The position numbers and the translations under genes were made by a program. A DNA stretch of 36,328 bases. Source: a virus. Below the pieces are notes generated by a model. It saw only the letters and a list, made by a program, of their open reading frames with translations, was not told the origin of the DNA and searched no databases. Within the stretch, counting starts at the first letter, position 1. Each line of letters begins with the position of its first letter. The stretch is from the IMG/VR virus record IMGVR_UViG_3300028581_000115, positions 1 through 36,328 of that record. One strand, given 5' to 3'. Shown here piece by piece: positions 1 through 7,406 of this stretch.

Positions 1-1093
1 GAGTATTACGGGCCGCTAGGATATACGAACCATTATTTAAGCGGAACTCACCAGACTGGTTAGTAGCCTCTGGAACCCATTGGTAAGGGTTTTCTTGATC
101 AGACCAACGTACCAACATCCTGTCAAACGGGGTATTCGCATCACCTGGGTCATAACTATTTGCCCCCATTGCAATAACAAAGCGCTGAATGGCAGAAGCT
201 ACAATTTGAAAAGTGGTTGTAGGTACAAAAGTGCCATCAAAACCAGCGGCTGTGGATAATGTGCTTAAATTTTGAGCACGTACAGTTGGTCCTAGGGCAT
301 CGAGCCAGTAGTAAATACTACCGCCACGAGGAGCAATTAACAGGTTTTCACCGAAGTTATCGTTTGACCAAAGACGTAATTGGTCACCGACTGTCACGTT
401 AGTGCCCGAGCCCCACGCTCCACGGCCCCAGAAACCTGCACCCCAGCCGTTACCAGCCGTATACACAGTGTTACCTGTTTGGATTTGGTAAGTGGCTATT
501 ACAGCATTTCCACCATTTCCTGTGTCACTAGCGTCGGCTAGGACTTCAGCACCTGGTAGTTCAACAAAAGACACAGCACGAGCATTGATAGTGTATGTAT
601 CAACATTCACGTAAGTAATTTGATATTCTTGATTAAGGATGGCAGCGGTAATGTTGCCACCAAGCCCTGTAGCCCCTGAAAAGGTTACAAAGTCGCCATT
701 ATTAGCGCCATGCCCTTCATCAACCACAGTAATTAAAGATGAACCATCCGTAGCTGTAAACGGATTACCTGTTCCCGGTGGGACAGGTCCAAGCATTGGA
801 TTTACTACCTTGCGGATAGGGGTGATGTCATTGTAGCCACTCCCTTTTTCAATAAAATACTTTAAGTTAGTACCCAGCCCAATGTAGTTAGTACCTTCTA
901 AGTCAACCCAGTTCCAAAGAGAACGACAAACACCTAGGTATTGTGTAGGAGAGATTTGTGTCCAGCCACCAATTTTCTCTGGAAAACCAGCACGAAAACG
1001 CACTTTATCGCAAGAGAACCAACCCCCCTCAGAGCTGTAATTAGTTACCTCTTTGTTAATTCCAGGTTTGAACTGCAGTTTCGTTAATGGCAT
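1..1093 (-). CDS. Virion structural protein, probable tail component (C-terminus off window)
   Basis: An open frame begins at ATG 1093 (MPLTKLQFKPGINKEVTNYS...) and runs 364 codons without a stop to the left edge, so the C-terminus is missing. An AGGG lies 9 bases before the start. The sequence is rich in Gly, Trp and aromatic residues in short beta-like segments (for example GNGWGAGFWGRGAWGSG). The opening MPLTKLQFKPGIN resembles a conserved structural protein of uncultured aquatic podoviruses. It follows the endolysin by 11 bases. A tail hub or nozzle (beta-propeller-like) role is my inference only. Confidence 0.6.
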   Translation of the reverse strand, partial: MPLTKLQFKPGINKEVTNYSSEGGWFSCDKVRFRAGFPEKIGGWTQISPTQYLGVCRSLWNWVDLEGTNYIGLGTNLKYFIEKGSGYNDITPIRKVVNPMLGPVPPGTGNPFTATDGSSLITVVDEGHGANNGDFVTFSGATGLGGNITAAILNQEYQITYVNVDTYTINARAVSFVELPGAEVLADASDTGNGGNAVIATYQIQTGNTVYTAGNGWGAGFWGRGAWGSGTNVTVGDQLRLWSNDNFGENLLIAPRGGSIYYWLDALGPTVRAQNLSTLSTAAGFDGTFVPTTTFQIVASAIQRFVIAMGANSYDPGDANTPFDRMLVRWSDQENPYQWVPEATNQSGEFRLNNGSYILAARNT

Positions 1094-1104
1094 AAGGGTA
1101 TTCC

Positions 1105-1533
1105 CTAGGAGTAGGCTCTTGTTCCGGTACGGTCAATTATAAGTGCCTGTTTCCTGGGTGTCATCTCCTTAGTATTCGGTACGCTAATATGCGTCCAACG
1201 GTCAAATTCACGGATAACTTGGTCAAACTCCAGGTCTGCTGCGATTATCGCCTTGACTACTTCGTCAGGGGTTACTCCAGGGACACGAATGTCCGCTGCG
1301 CAGCCGATGCGGTGCTGGGATGAGTCCTTAGACCCTACTGCATCATTTACTTTCTTTGAACGGAAAGCACTGTTTATGATAACAGGTTTGCCCCCTAAAG
1401 TGGCCTTTACTTTTTCTAAAAAAGCAGCCAAACGGGTTAAATTAGCCAGCTCAGAGGCATTAGGAGTGTTGTCAAACTGACGGTGATCCGTGTGAGTTAG
1501 TTCTTCCAAAGTAAAGTGTGGTGAGAGGTTCAT
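1105..1533 (-). CDS. Endolysin, M15-type zinc peptidase (Peptidase_M15_3-like)
   Basis: A 142-residue protein expected to cut peptidoglycan cross-bridges or stem peptides at the end of infection. The zinc site is visible: H74 and D81 in SSQHRIGCAAD (HxxGxAxD) and H115 in RWTHIS, with acidic E109/D111 just before the last ligand as catalytic candidates. The N-terminal SPHFTLEELTHTD and central NSAFRS are typical of the family. There is no signal peptide or SAR segment, so export depends on the holin. Its ATG overlaps the i-spanin stop by 4 bases, so the two are probably translationally coupled. Length is normal for a single-domain M15 lysin. Confidence 0.9.
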   Translation of the reverse strand: MNLSPHFTLEELTHTDHRQFDNTPNASELANLTRLAAFLEKVKATLGGKPVIINSAFRSKKVNDAVGSKDSSQHRIGCAADIRVPGVTPDEVVKAIIAADLEFDQVIREFDRWTHISVPNTKEMTPRKQALIIDRTGTRAYS

Positions 1534-1943
1534 TTAATACCAATCTGTTCTTTTAGCCAATCTTGAAGGGACACTAGTTGCTGGGTTGTTTCTGCACAGG
1601 AGCCAGCAAGTTGATTGTAGGAGGCGATAACATCAGCTGCGCTGGGGGCTGGGGAAAGTCCTGGCACTTTACTGCTACCGGGGTTGTTCCACACGCTAGT
1701 AGACTTATAGTAGTTGCGCAAAGCAGCAATTTTAGCTTCGTACTCATTGGCTATTCCTTTAGTGACTAATTCCTGTTGTTTCTTAATGGACTCGACTTTT
1801 GCTTCTTGGACCTTGGCCACCGATTCAACTTCCGCCTTAAACGCAACATATCTGTTGTGTTCGTGACGACCGTAGCCAAAGCAAATGATACTTATAAGTA
1901 TCAATCCACCATACAAATAGGTACTTATAGGTAATGGAAACAT
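1530..1943 (-). CDS. Rz: i-spanin (Rz-like inner-membrane subunit)
   Basis: A 137-residue protein with an N-terminal membrane segment (about residues 8-24, STYLYGGLILISIICFGYG). A charged helical or coiled-coil stretch follows (about 28-80, many Lys/Glu/Ala), then a periplasmic C-terminus. This is the N-in/C-out architecture of Rz. It sits between holin and endolysin, its ATG overlapping the holin stop by one base. A second gene with the features of Rz1 lies wholly inside it in another frame (1574..1747), which strongly supports the call. Cys56-type motifs are absent; a Cys near the C-terminus (SCAETTQQ) could form a disulfide. Confidence 0.85.
   Translation of the reverse strand: MFPLPISTYLYGGLILISIICFGYGRHEHNRYVAFKAEVESVAKVQEAKVESIKKQQELVTKGIANEYEAKIAALRNYYKSTSVWNNPGSSKVPGLSPAPSAADVIASYNQLAGSCAETTQQLVSLQDWLKEQIGIK
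1574..1747 (-). CDS. Rz1: Embedded o-spanin lipoprotein (Rz1-like), out of frame within Rz
   Basis: A 57-residue frame lies entirely inside the i-spanin gene in a different reading frame. It starts at ATG 1747 with AAAGGA about 8 bases upstream and stops at TAG 1574-1576. The protein begins MSTKLKLLLCATTISLLACG. This is a lipoprotein signal peptide with lipobox LLAC, so mature Cys19 would be acylated and the protein anchored in the outer membrane. The mature part is short and proline-rich (8 Pro, including PQPP and SPP), as in lambda Rz1. Lipobox, Pro content, start signal and nesting in Rz agree. It would bridge to the i-spanin and fuse the two membranes at lysis. Confidence 0.88.
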   Translation of the reverse strand: MSTKLKLLLCATTISLLACGTTPVAVKCQDFPQPPAQLMLSPPTINLLAPVQKQPSN

Positions 1944-2134
1944 TATTTGTCACTCATAGGTTGAACAGTGAGAAAACGCAATACAGCAACAACAATACCA
2001 ATGATAAAAAAAGCAATGCCATAGAACCTAGGATCAAGGAGGGACTGCAAATAGGGAAAAAGCTCTAATGCAGCCCCCAGAACGGCTAACAAAAAAGCGA
2101 ACCACATGGTCCGGGATTTTGTTAGCTTCATCAA
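1943..2134 (-). CDS. Probable holin, two membrane segments
   Basis: A 63-residue protein with two hydrophobic helices (about residues 9-27, TMWFAFLLAVLGAALELFP, and 38-55, YGIAFFIIGIVVAVLRFL) separated by a short loop. It has a basic N-terminus (MMKLTKSR) and a charged tail. The opening resembles small phage holins of the MKLTKSRTMWF type. Size, topology and position directly before spanin and endolysin make a class II-like holin the best reading. No biochemical motif proves it, and an antiholin or other small membrane protein is possible. Confidence 0.7.
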   Translation of the reverse strand: MMKLTKSRTMWFAFLLAVLGAALELFPYLQSLLDPRFYGIAFFIIGIVVAVLRFLTVQPMSDK

Positions 2135-2326
2135 TTACTTCGCTTTCTTGGTGCGTGCTGTCTTAGCTACTACCGCAGGTTTACGTGTAGCTCTTTTCTT
2201 AGCCACCGGCTTCTCATCCGCATGAGGTTTATACTCACGGGCGGTTGCTGGGAAAGGCCAAGTAGTATCCACTGTTACCTTAGGCATATATCCCAGTTTG
2301 TCAAACAGCCAGCTAACGATTATCAT
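2135..2326 (-). CDS. Hypothetical protein with Lys/Ala-rich basic tail
   Basis: A 63-residue protein not assigned to a family. The N-terminus is hydrophobic (MIIVSWLFDKLGYMPKV). The C-terminal third is a low-complexity Lys/Arg/Ala stretch (KKRATRKPAVVAKTARTKKA) that could bind nucleic acid or be disordered. Its ATG overlaps the stop of the preceding gene by 4 bases and its stop abuts the holin start, so it is translated with the lysis genes. The hydrophobic start is too short to call a membrane segment. Confidence 0.55.
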   Translation of the reverse strand: MIIVSWLFDKLGYMPKVTVDTTWPFPATAREYKPHADEKPVAKKRATRKPAVVAKTARTKKAK

Positions 2327-2550
2327 TCGACTACCTCAACTTCAGCTTTCTCAACGGCTAATGATGTTTTCAGCATATTATAGAACGCTTGTTTTCCCAC
2401 ATTTAATTGGTCTAATTGAAAGGCTGTATTACTGATTTTGCGGTCAAGGTCTAGACAATGATTTGTCAAGATAACCTGCTCCTCTGTAAAGTCGTTTGTA
2501 TCGTACTCAATGCCGTCAATCGTAATGGGTTTCGCTTGTTTTTCGCCCAT
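2323..2550 (-). CDS. Small conserved phage protein, DUF6447-like
   Basis: A 75-residue acidic protein. It opens with a beta-like ITIDGIEYDTNDFTEEQ segment, followed by a long helix with heptad-like spacing (about 28-66). This matches my memory of the DUF6447 pattern (TIDGxEY...L..E......N......I..L...L......R..Y...L), but I could not search. Its function is unknown. It lies between the tail fibre cluster and lysis genes and overlaps the downstream gene by 4 bases. Confidence 0.6.
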   Translation of the reverse strand: MGEKQAKPITIDGIEYDTNDFTEEQVILTNHCLDLDRKISNTAFQLDQLNVGKQAFYNMLKTSLAVEKAEVEVVE

Positions 2551-2584
2551 GATTTTCTCCTAGTTGTACTACGGTTTATAAAAC

Positions 2585-2887
2585 TTATTCTGCAGTTGCC
2601 CAAGGCAATCCAGACTTCTGTACTGGATTCTTCTGCGCCTCTATCTGCGCTGCTAATGCTTCTTCTACCGTTTCTTGACCGAGTGAATCTTTTACCCAGC
2701 CGATAACCGTTTCTTTGGTTAAATCAGCAAAAGGGATGTAAGCCTTATCTTCTTGCGTATAACCTACTGTGCCATAGGTAGAAGCGGTAAACTCACCGTC
2801 TACAGCGCTTACTGTGTAATGTACTGTTACGATAAATTTGTTATCGGTCTTGTACTCTGTGTTTACTACATTCCATTCGACATTCAT
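2585..2887 (-). CDS. Conserved phage protein next to tail fibre, DUF7936-like
   Basis: A 100-residue protein. The N-terminal half (VEWNVVNTEYKTDNKFIVTVHYTVSAVDG...) looks like a small beta sandwich. The rest contains IPFADLTKETVIGWVKDSLG and a helix ending in a Trp-containing tail (SGLPWATAE). It resembles a small protein often found beside phage tail fibres. The start is one base after the stop of the S74 fibre gene, so it is likely co-translated. A fibre-associated or fibre-assembly role is inferred from position only. Confidence 0.6.
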   Translation of the reverse strand: MNVEWNVVNTEYKTDNKFIVTVHYTVSAVDGEFTASTYGTVGYTQEDKAYIPFADLTKETVIGWVKDSLGQETVEEALAAQIEAQKNPVQKSGLPWATAE

Positions 2888-2888
2888 T

Positions 2889-4436
2889 TTAGTTTCCTTT
2901 TAAAAGTGCTACATCAGCCTGTAGCTGGGTAATAAGTGCTTGTTGCTCCTGAATTGCTTTTGTAAGAATTCCAACCAAGAAGCTGGTGTCGATACCTTGA
3001 TAAACTGGCTTACCTTCTGCATCTACAGCATCTTTCTCACCAGTTACGCAATCAGGTACTACTGCTTGAAGTTCGTGGGCGATAAAACCTTGGGCGGCAA
3101 TACCGCAGTCTTTCCATGTATAGGTGACTGGTTTAAGCTTGGCTACCTTATCTAGAGCGCCCGTCATTGGAACAATATTTTCTTTTAAGCGATAGTCTGA
3201 ACTGGTGTTAAAAGAAACCGCATTAGTTGTTCCAACCCTAGTTACAGAACCAATAACCCCATTCGCTGAGTTTCTATAGACAGTATAAAAAGCACTACTT
3301 GAATTACTATCATCCCTAATACCTAGTCCGTTTTGTGCGCTTGTAAAATTTAAGCACATCTTGTCTGCGCTAAAGTTTGCTGTAGTCCCAACCAACAAAT
3401 TACCACTAGCGTCAATACGCATCGACTCAGTACCGCCCTCTGTAAAGGCAATAGTGTCAGCAGCAGGGAAGAAGATGCCTGTATTGGTATCGCCTGTAGT
3501 AGTGATAGATGGAAGTGAAACTGTGCCAGCAGAGAATGTAGCTACACCGCTTGCAGATAATGTAGAGAACGCACCTGTAGATGCTGTAGTAGCACCGATA
3601 GCCATACCATTGATACTGCCACCTGTTAGCGTTGCTCCAGAAGATACAAGTGTATTTAGCGTAGCTGTGCTAGATGCAGATAGAGTAGTAAAAGCACCTG
3701 TATTGGCTGTGCTTGCCCCAATAGGAACATTATTAACAGAACCACCAGTAATCGTAGCACCCGAGCTAACTAAAGTATTTAGCGTAGCGGTAGAAGATGC
3801 ATCTAGGGTAGTAAAGTTACCAGTTGATCTTGTTGTAGAGCCAATAGTAGTGCCATCAATCGTGCCACCGTTAATGTCAGTAGTCGTTAGAACAGAAGAA
3901 GCGAGTGTGACTACACCTGTAGAGTTGGCAATCGAGCCAGCAGCTGTACCGTCTTTAGCTTTAATATTTGTTACTTCGAGGTTTGTAGTGTCGACTGTGG
4001 TGGCATTGACAGTAGCTGCAGAAATGCTGGTAAAGTAAGTGATGGCATTTAAAATATCTGTGCCGTCGTTGTACACAAACATGTTTGTGCCAGCAGGCAC
4101 GCTAACCGTTGCCCCCGTAGCGTTTCCAACAGTCACTGTATCAGCGCAGTTATTAGAGACTAAATAGAGCTTTTCAATTGCCGGTACAGTCAACGTACGG
4201 GCTACACCACCGGTTACGCCAATTAAGTTAAGGCGTAGGTTACGAGCAGGTTGACTGGCATTAGTGTCTGTAAGGGTCAGGGTTACGTTCGCACTAGCAA
4301 AAGTAACGTTTGCGGAGCCTACAATAGCTTCTTCAAGCGCTGTGCCTAAATTGGTATTAGTGATATTACCCCAAATACCAGACTGTTCACCGGTTGCAGG
4401 TAATTCAATCTTTAGTGGCGAATAGGTTGATGGCAT
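2889..4436 (-). CDS. Tail fibre/spike with C-terminal S74 intramolecular chaperone
   Basis: A 515-residue protein. The N-terminus (MPSTYSPLKIELPATGEQSGIWG...) resembles a virion attachment domain. The middle (about 165-320) contains near-repeats of TGAFTTLSASSTATLNTLVSSG with GGSINGMAIGA units, a trimeric beta-helix-like shaft. The C-terminus (about 412-515) is a Peptidase_S74 chaperone: SSDYRLKENI with the S413/K418 pair, the IAHELQAVVPD motif, and a terminal coiled coil (IQEQQALITQLQADVALL). Such domains trimerise the fibre and cut themselves off. It is probably the receptor-binding protein. The internal repeats may allow recombination and host-range variation. Confidence 0.9.
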   Translation of the reverse strand: MPSTYSPLKIELPATGEQSGIWGNITNTNLGTALEEAIVGSANVTFASANVTLTLTDTNASQPARNLRLNLIGVTGGVARTLTVPAIEKLYLVSNNCADTVTVGNATGATVSVPAGTNMFVYNDGTDILNAITYFTSISAATVNATTVDTTNLEVTNIKAKDGTAAGSIANSTGVVTLASSVLTTTDINGGTIDGTTIGSTTRSTGNFTTLDASSTATLNTLVSSGATITGGSVNNVPIGASTANTGAFTTLSASSTATLNTLVSSGATLTGGSINGMAIGATTASTGAFSTLSASGVATFSAGTVSLPSITTTGDTNTGIFFPAADTIAFTEGGTESMRIDASGNLLVGTTANFSADKMCLNFTSAQNGLGIRDDSNSSSAFYTVYRNSANGVIGSVTRVGTTNAVSFNTSSDYRLKENIVPMTGALDKVAKLKPVTYTWKDCGIAAQGFIAHELQAVVPDCVTGEKDAVDAEGKPVYQGIDTSFLVGILTKAIQEQQALITQLQADVALLKGN

Positions 4437-4445
4437 TATTAGTCC

Positions 4446-5240
4446 TTATACAGTCGTTATTTCAGTCCAGTTCGGGCCCTGAGTGGCTACCACGTCAGTC
4501 CATCCTGGTGTTTGGTTATCATTAATCGCTGCCCAATTTGGGGTTTGATTATCATCTATAGGTTCCCAAAACAGCCTAGCAAAGAATACGTCTGTGGCTA
4601 TAGCTGATTCTATTATAGAGGCGTTAAAAATACTAGCAGGGACAGTGGTAATGTCAGTTATTTGCCCTGATTCAGCCACTCTTACTTCAAAAATACTACT
4701 AGCTACTTGAATCGCATCTAAAATTGCCGCTGTTTCGGTAAGGGCGGCAAACATTATGTGGGAAGCGTTATTTGCCTCAGTTCCGGTGGCAGTCTCTTGT
4801 ACTATAACAAAATAAGCAAAAGCACCACTACTAGCATCAGTTCCGGTAACTGATTCAGCGACACTGGTGGAAAATTCTTGCATAGTAGCAAAAACATCGG
4901 TTCCGGTGGCAAATTCCACCAGGTTTGTGGCAAAAGTTTGGGATACGCTGTTTGTTTCCGTTCCAGTAGCCAGTTCCGCTACCAGTGTGGAATTGAATAC
5001 TGCCAGGCTAGACACTGCGTCTGTGCCTGTAGCGGTATCAACAAAAGAGGTTTGGAAAATAAAAGATGCGCTAATAGCGTCTGTACCGGTGGCGGTATCA
5101 ACAAAATCACCATTAAAAACACTTCCCGCTACAAATTGGTTTTCAGTGGCTGTAGCGGTATCACTGGAGGTTCTGTCATAAACAGACATTCCCCAGCCTG
5201 ATTCACCCCAAGTGCCGGAACCCCAGCCGCCTTCGGCCAT
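4446..5240 (-). CDS. Repeat-rich structural protein with ATGTD repeats
   Basis: A 264-residue low-complexity protein. After a Gly/Trp N-terminus (MAEGGWGSGTWGESGWG) there are at least six units of about 21 residues with the core (V)xxATGTDAxSxxxxF. At the C-terminus come three shorter units of the type DNQTPNWxxI / DNQTPGWTDV. No Lys occurs. The Trp-Gly N-terminus and the PNW/PGW tail resemble surface or tail proteins. It lies between the S74 fibre and other virion genes, so a fibre-associated or decoration role is likely, with exact function unknown. Confidence 0.7.
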   Translation of the reverse strand: MAEGGWGSGTWGESGWGMSVYDRTSSDTATATENQFVAGSVFNGDFVDTATGTDAISASFIFQTSFVDTATGTDAVSSLAVFNSTLVAELATGTETNSVSQTFATNLVEFATGTDVFATMQEFSTSVAESVTGTDASSGAFAYFVIVQETATGTEANNASHIMFAALTETAAILDAIQVASSIFEVRVAESGQITDITTVPASIFNASIIESAIATDVFFARLFWEPIDDNQTPNWAAINDNQTPGWTDVVATQGPNWTEITTV

Positions 5241-5242
5241 GA

Positions 5243-5410
5243 TTAAGCTGCGGTTAGCTGATCTTGCTCAAACCAACGAGTAAATGATTCTGCGCCATCT
5301 GTCCATTGAATTAAGTAGGACACATTGCCGTCTTCATCCATGCGCATAGCAGTGATCGGACCAGTTGGAACAGTTACATTGACTTTTACTACATCGCCTT
5401 TTTTAAACAT
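5243..5410 (-). CDS. Small SH3/Tudor-like protein (YodC/DUF2158-like)
   Basis: A 55-residue frame from ATG 5410 to TAA 5243. The sequence MFKKGDVVKVNV...GPITAMRMDEDG...YLIQWTDG...FTRWFEQDQL follows the pattern of DUF2158/YodC-like small barrels (KxGDVV...GP.M.V........CxWFDG.....FxxxxL). It fills the gap between two virion genes, 2 bases from each, so it belongs to the same transcript. The barrel fold is inferred; its role in the particle is unknown. Confidence 0.65.
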   Translation of the reverse strand: MFKKGDVVKVNVTVPTGPITAMRMDEDGNVSYLIQWTDGAESFTRWFEQDQLTAA

Positions 5411-5412
5411 AA

Positions 5413-5991
5413 TTAACCTGCCAGACTAAATGTATAGCTGACATTCAACACGTCTCCGGAAGCGACTACACGGTCTCCAGGTGCAGTGAAGTCAGAAGCT
5501 GAAAACAAGACACCAGTAGTTCCACTCTTAGTGTTGTTGCTAATCAAGAAAGCGCCGCCGACCGTAGCGGTTGCGTTTATGGTAAACGCTGCAGGGCTGG
5601 CCGAATTGGTCTGAACCGAAGGGTTAGCCGTAGTTGCTGTGCCAAAAGTGGCGGCAGGGCGTGTAGCATTGCTGTACGGAACAATTTCAGTAAAACCAGC
5701 GTGCGAAGCGGCTGTATCACCGGCAACTGGGTCGTTAGAAGCGGCTGCACCATAAAGTCCTACGTACCAAGCTGCTGTGTAGCCAATACCTTTGAAGTAC
5801 TGGGCGTTCATGTCCTGTAGACCCTGGTTCACGACCAGGTTTTTTGGCTCTGTGGTCCACTTAAGGTTACCTTCAGCGTCACGGCACTCAATAGTGTATT
5901 TGCCACTTGCACTGGCAGATTCAGCAAAGCCCAAGGCTTTGGTTAAGGTGCTTGAAACCTTGTCTTCAACTTGTAAATTTTCAACTTGCAT
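5413..5991 (-). CDS. Virion structural protein (conserved, tail/neck region)
   Basis: A 192-residue Ala/Thr/Ser-rich protein. The segment GKYTIECRDAEGNLKWTTEPKN followed by LVVNQGLQDMNAQYF and AAWYVGLYGA is characteristic of a conserved virion protein of many podoviruses and siphoviruses. The C-terminal half is beta-rich (GGAFLISNN..., ...VLNVSYTFSLAG), like a jelly-roll or Ig-like domain. Its neighbours are other virion genes. A decoration or tail-surface function is likely but not shown. Confidence 0.65.
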   Translation of the reverse strand: MQVENLQVEDKVSSTLTKALGFAESASASGKYTIECRDAEGNLKWTTEPKNLVVNQGLQDMNAQYFKGIGYTAAWYVGLYGAAASNDPVAGDTAASHAGFTEIVPYSNATRPAATFGTATTANPSVQTNSASPAAFTINATATVGGAFLISNNTKSGTTGVLFSASDFTAPGDRVVASGDVLNVSYTFSLAG

Positions 5992-6001
5992 TTTAAGCTC
6001 C

Positions 6002-6424
6002 TTAGGAAATGCGGATTAAAGCCTCGTTTGCTGTATCAGCAGGCATGGCTATATTAAATACGTTCAAAGCTCCGGCTGTTTGGTCAACCCCAAAGTTATA
6101 TACAGCCACAGACTTATTACCTTTGCTACTATTGTAAATTAAAGCCCCACGAGCAGTAAAGGTTACATTGCTCCAAGTTACATTATTAAACGTAACAAAA
6201 GCGACTCCATTAGCTGAGCTGACAATTACTCCAGTAAGCGTTTGACCACCGGCGGTATATCCTGTACTGGTGACCTCATTACTGGATGTATATACAGTAG
6301 TATCTGGCCCTAGAGTAGCAGCCGAAGTGTATACAGCAATCTTAAACGTGTCCGTAGTAAAGTTATGTACCGCTTGAAGGAGTTGTAACTTAAATGAAGT
6401 GGTTAGTGTTTGTGTAATAGCCAT
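6002..6424 (-). CDS. Virion structural protein (conserved beta-rich)
   Basis: A 140-residue protein with the pattern FKLQLLQAVHNFTTDTFKIA, VYTSAATLG, TGYTAGGQTL, FNNVTWSNVTFTARGALIYN and KGNKSVAVYNFG. This is a widely conserved phage protein annotated variously as structural or tail protein. The start ATG overlaps the stop of the adaptor gene by one base (TAATG). The beta-strand-rich composition suits a shell or tail-tube-associated domain. Confidence 0.65.
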   Translation of the reverse strand: MAITQTLTTSFKLQLLQAVHNFTTDTFKIAVYTSAATLGPDTTVYTSSNEVTSTGYTAGGQTLTGVIVSSANGVAFVTFNNVTWSNVTFTARGALIYNSSKGNKSVAVYNFGVDQTAGALNVFNIAMPADTANEALIRIS

Positions 6425-7080
6425 TAGCCCACCTTAACCTTAGCTTGGCCATCACGAAATGCGTCGCCTCTTTCAAGGCCATCACCAAGGCGTTTAGCTT
6501 GTTGTAGTGCTTCTTGATACTTTTGCTCAACATTGGCAATCATGTCAGGCTCACCCTTCATGAATAAATAGGCTTCACGCAGTGCTCCATAGAGTAGTAC
6601 TGTATCTAGGTTATCACCGAGCCAAGAAGTACCTGCATCCACAATGGAAACAGGGTAAAAGAAATAGTGTAGTTCCGCTACATAAGCTACCCCTGGAGTA
6701 GGTCCGAGGATAAAGCTTAGCTCATTTGGAAAAGTAGTCTGTGGACCAAAAAGCGCATACACCCGTGGAAGCCCCGTGGTGCTTGGTCTTGGATAAAACT
6801 CTCGAATGTAGTTAACGTCTTTATTGATCAGGAAATGATAATCACCAAGGGTATCTATCACTGCCAAAGAGTAGGGGGACAAGAAATCACTAGGGCAGGA
6901 AAGGTAAGGATTGCCCACGGACAGTGTTCCTGTTACGTTTCTACGTAAAGAAGGGAATTGCACTGAATTGAAAATACGCTTTTCTGCTTGTTTAACAAAA
7001 ACAGGGATATTCGCATTGAAAGTAGTTTCAAAGTTTTCGGTGTAATCCTGAACTGCTGTTACGAGTTCTGTGTAGTTCAT
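6424..7080 (-). CDS. Head-tail adaptor protein (SU10 adaptor/gp11-like)
   Basis: A 218-residue protein. The N-terminal helices (MNYTELVTAVQDYTENFETTFNAN; VFVKQAEKRIFNSVQFPSLRR) and the middle (YLSCPSDFLSPYSLAV..., LPRVYALFG...) match the phage adaptor family that docks under the portal. The C-terminus is helical (VEQKYQEALQQAKRLGDGLERGD). It is expected to form a dodecameric ring between portal and tail nozzle. It overlaps the preceding gene by 4 bases (ATGA). Confidence 0.75.
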   Translation of the reverse strand: MNYTELVTAVQDYTENFETTFNANIPVFVKQAEKRIFNSVQFPSLRRNVTGTLSVGNPYLSCPSDFLSPYSLAVIDTLGDYHFLINKDVNYIREFYPRPSTTGLPRVYALFGPQTTFPNELSFILGPTPGVAYVAELHYFFYPVSIVDAGTSWLGDNLDTVLLYGALREAYLFMKGEPDMIANVEQKYQEALQQAKRLGDGLERGDAFRDGQAKVKVG

Positions 7081-7406
7081 GAAGTGCTCACTTGTAGATT
7101 TCCAACGTAAGTTACCGCAATCGTGGGCCTAGAAATAGGCACAGGTATCATACCATTAGAACCAAAAGCACTGCCTCCAACAAGACCTAAAAAAACATTA
7201 AAGGTGTCATCAGGCAGCGGACGTGGCTCATACAAAGCAATCGCATCTGAGACGTTACGGCGTGGTTCTAGTTGGGGATGTTTAGCTTCATAACAAAAAG
7301 TGCAAACCTTGAGGTTTTGCCATTCTTTCTTGAGTTCATTAAGCAAAAATCGCTGGCCACAGCGATCACATGCTCCCCAGGCTAGTTTACCGGCGGCGTA
7401 AGCCAT
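7077..7406 (-). CDS. Zinc-ribbon virion-associated protein
   Basis: A 109-residue protein with two CxxC knuckles in its N-terminal half: CDRCG at about 13-17 and CTFC at about 36-39, then YEAKHPQLEPRR. This pattern is common in phage genes sitting between neck proteins. The C-terminal half is uncharged and ends in beta-like VTYVGNLQVSTS. Coupled by 4-base overlaps to the adaptor downstream and by 1 base to the gene upstream. It may be a small structural or assembly protein holding a zinc; the function is unknown. Confidence 0.65.
   Translation of the reverse strand: MAYAAGKLAWGACDRCGQRFLLNELKKEWQNLKVCTFCYEAKHPQLEPRRNVSDAIALYEPRPLPDDTFNVFLGLVGGSAFGSNGMIPVPISRPTIAVTYVGNLQVSTS

Noticed and set aside
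3361-4038. 225-codon plus-strand frame opposite the tail fibre gene
   Set aside because: It is the antisense shadow of the fibre repeat region; no ribosome site, repetitive V/A/P composition and full overlap with a well-supported gene.
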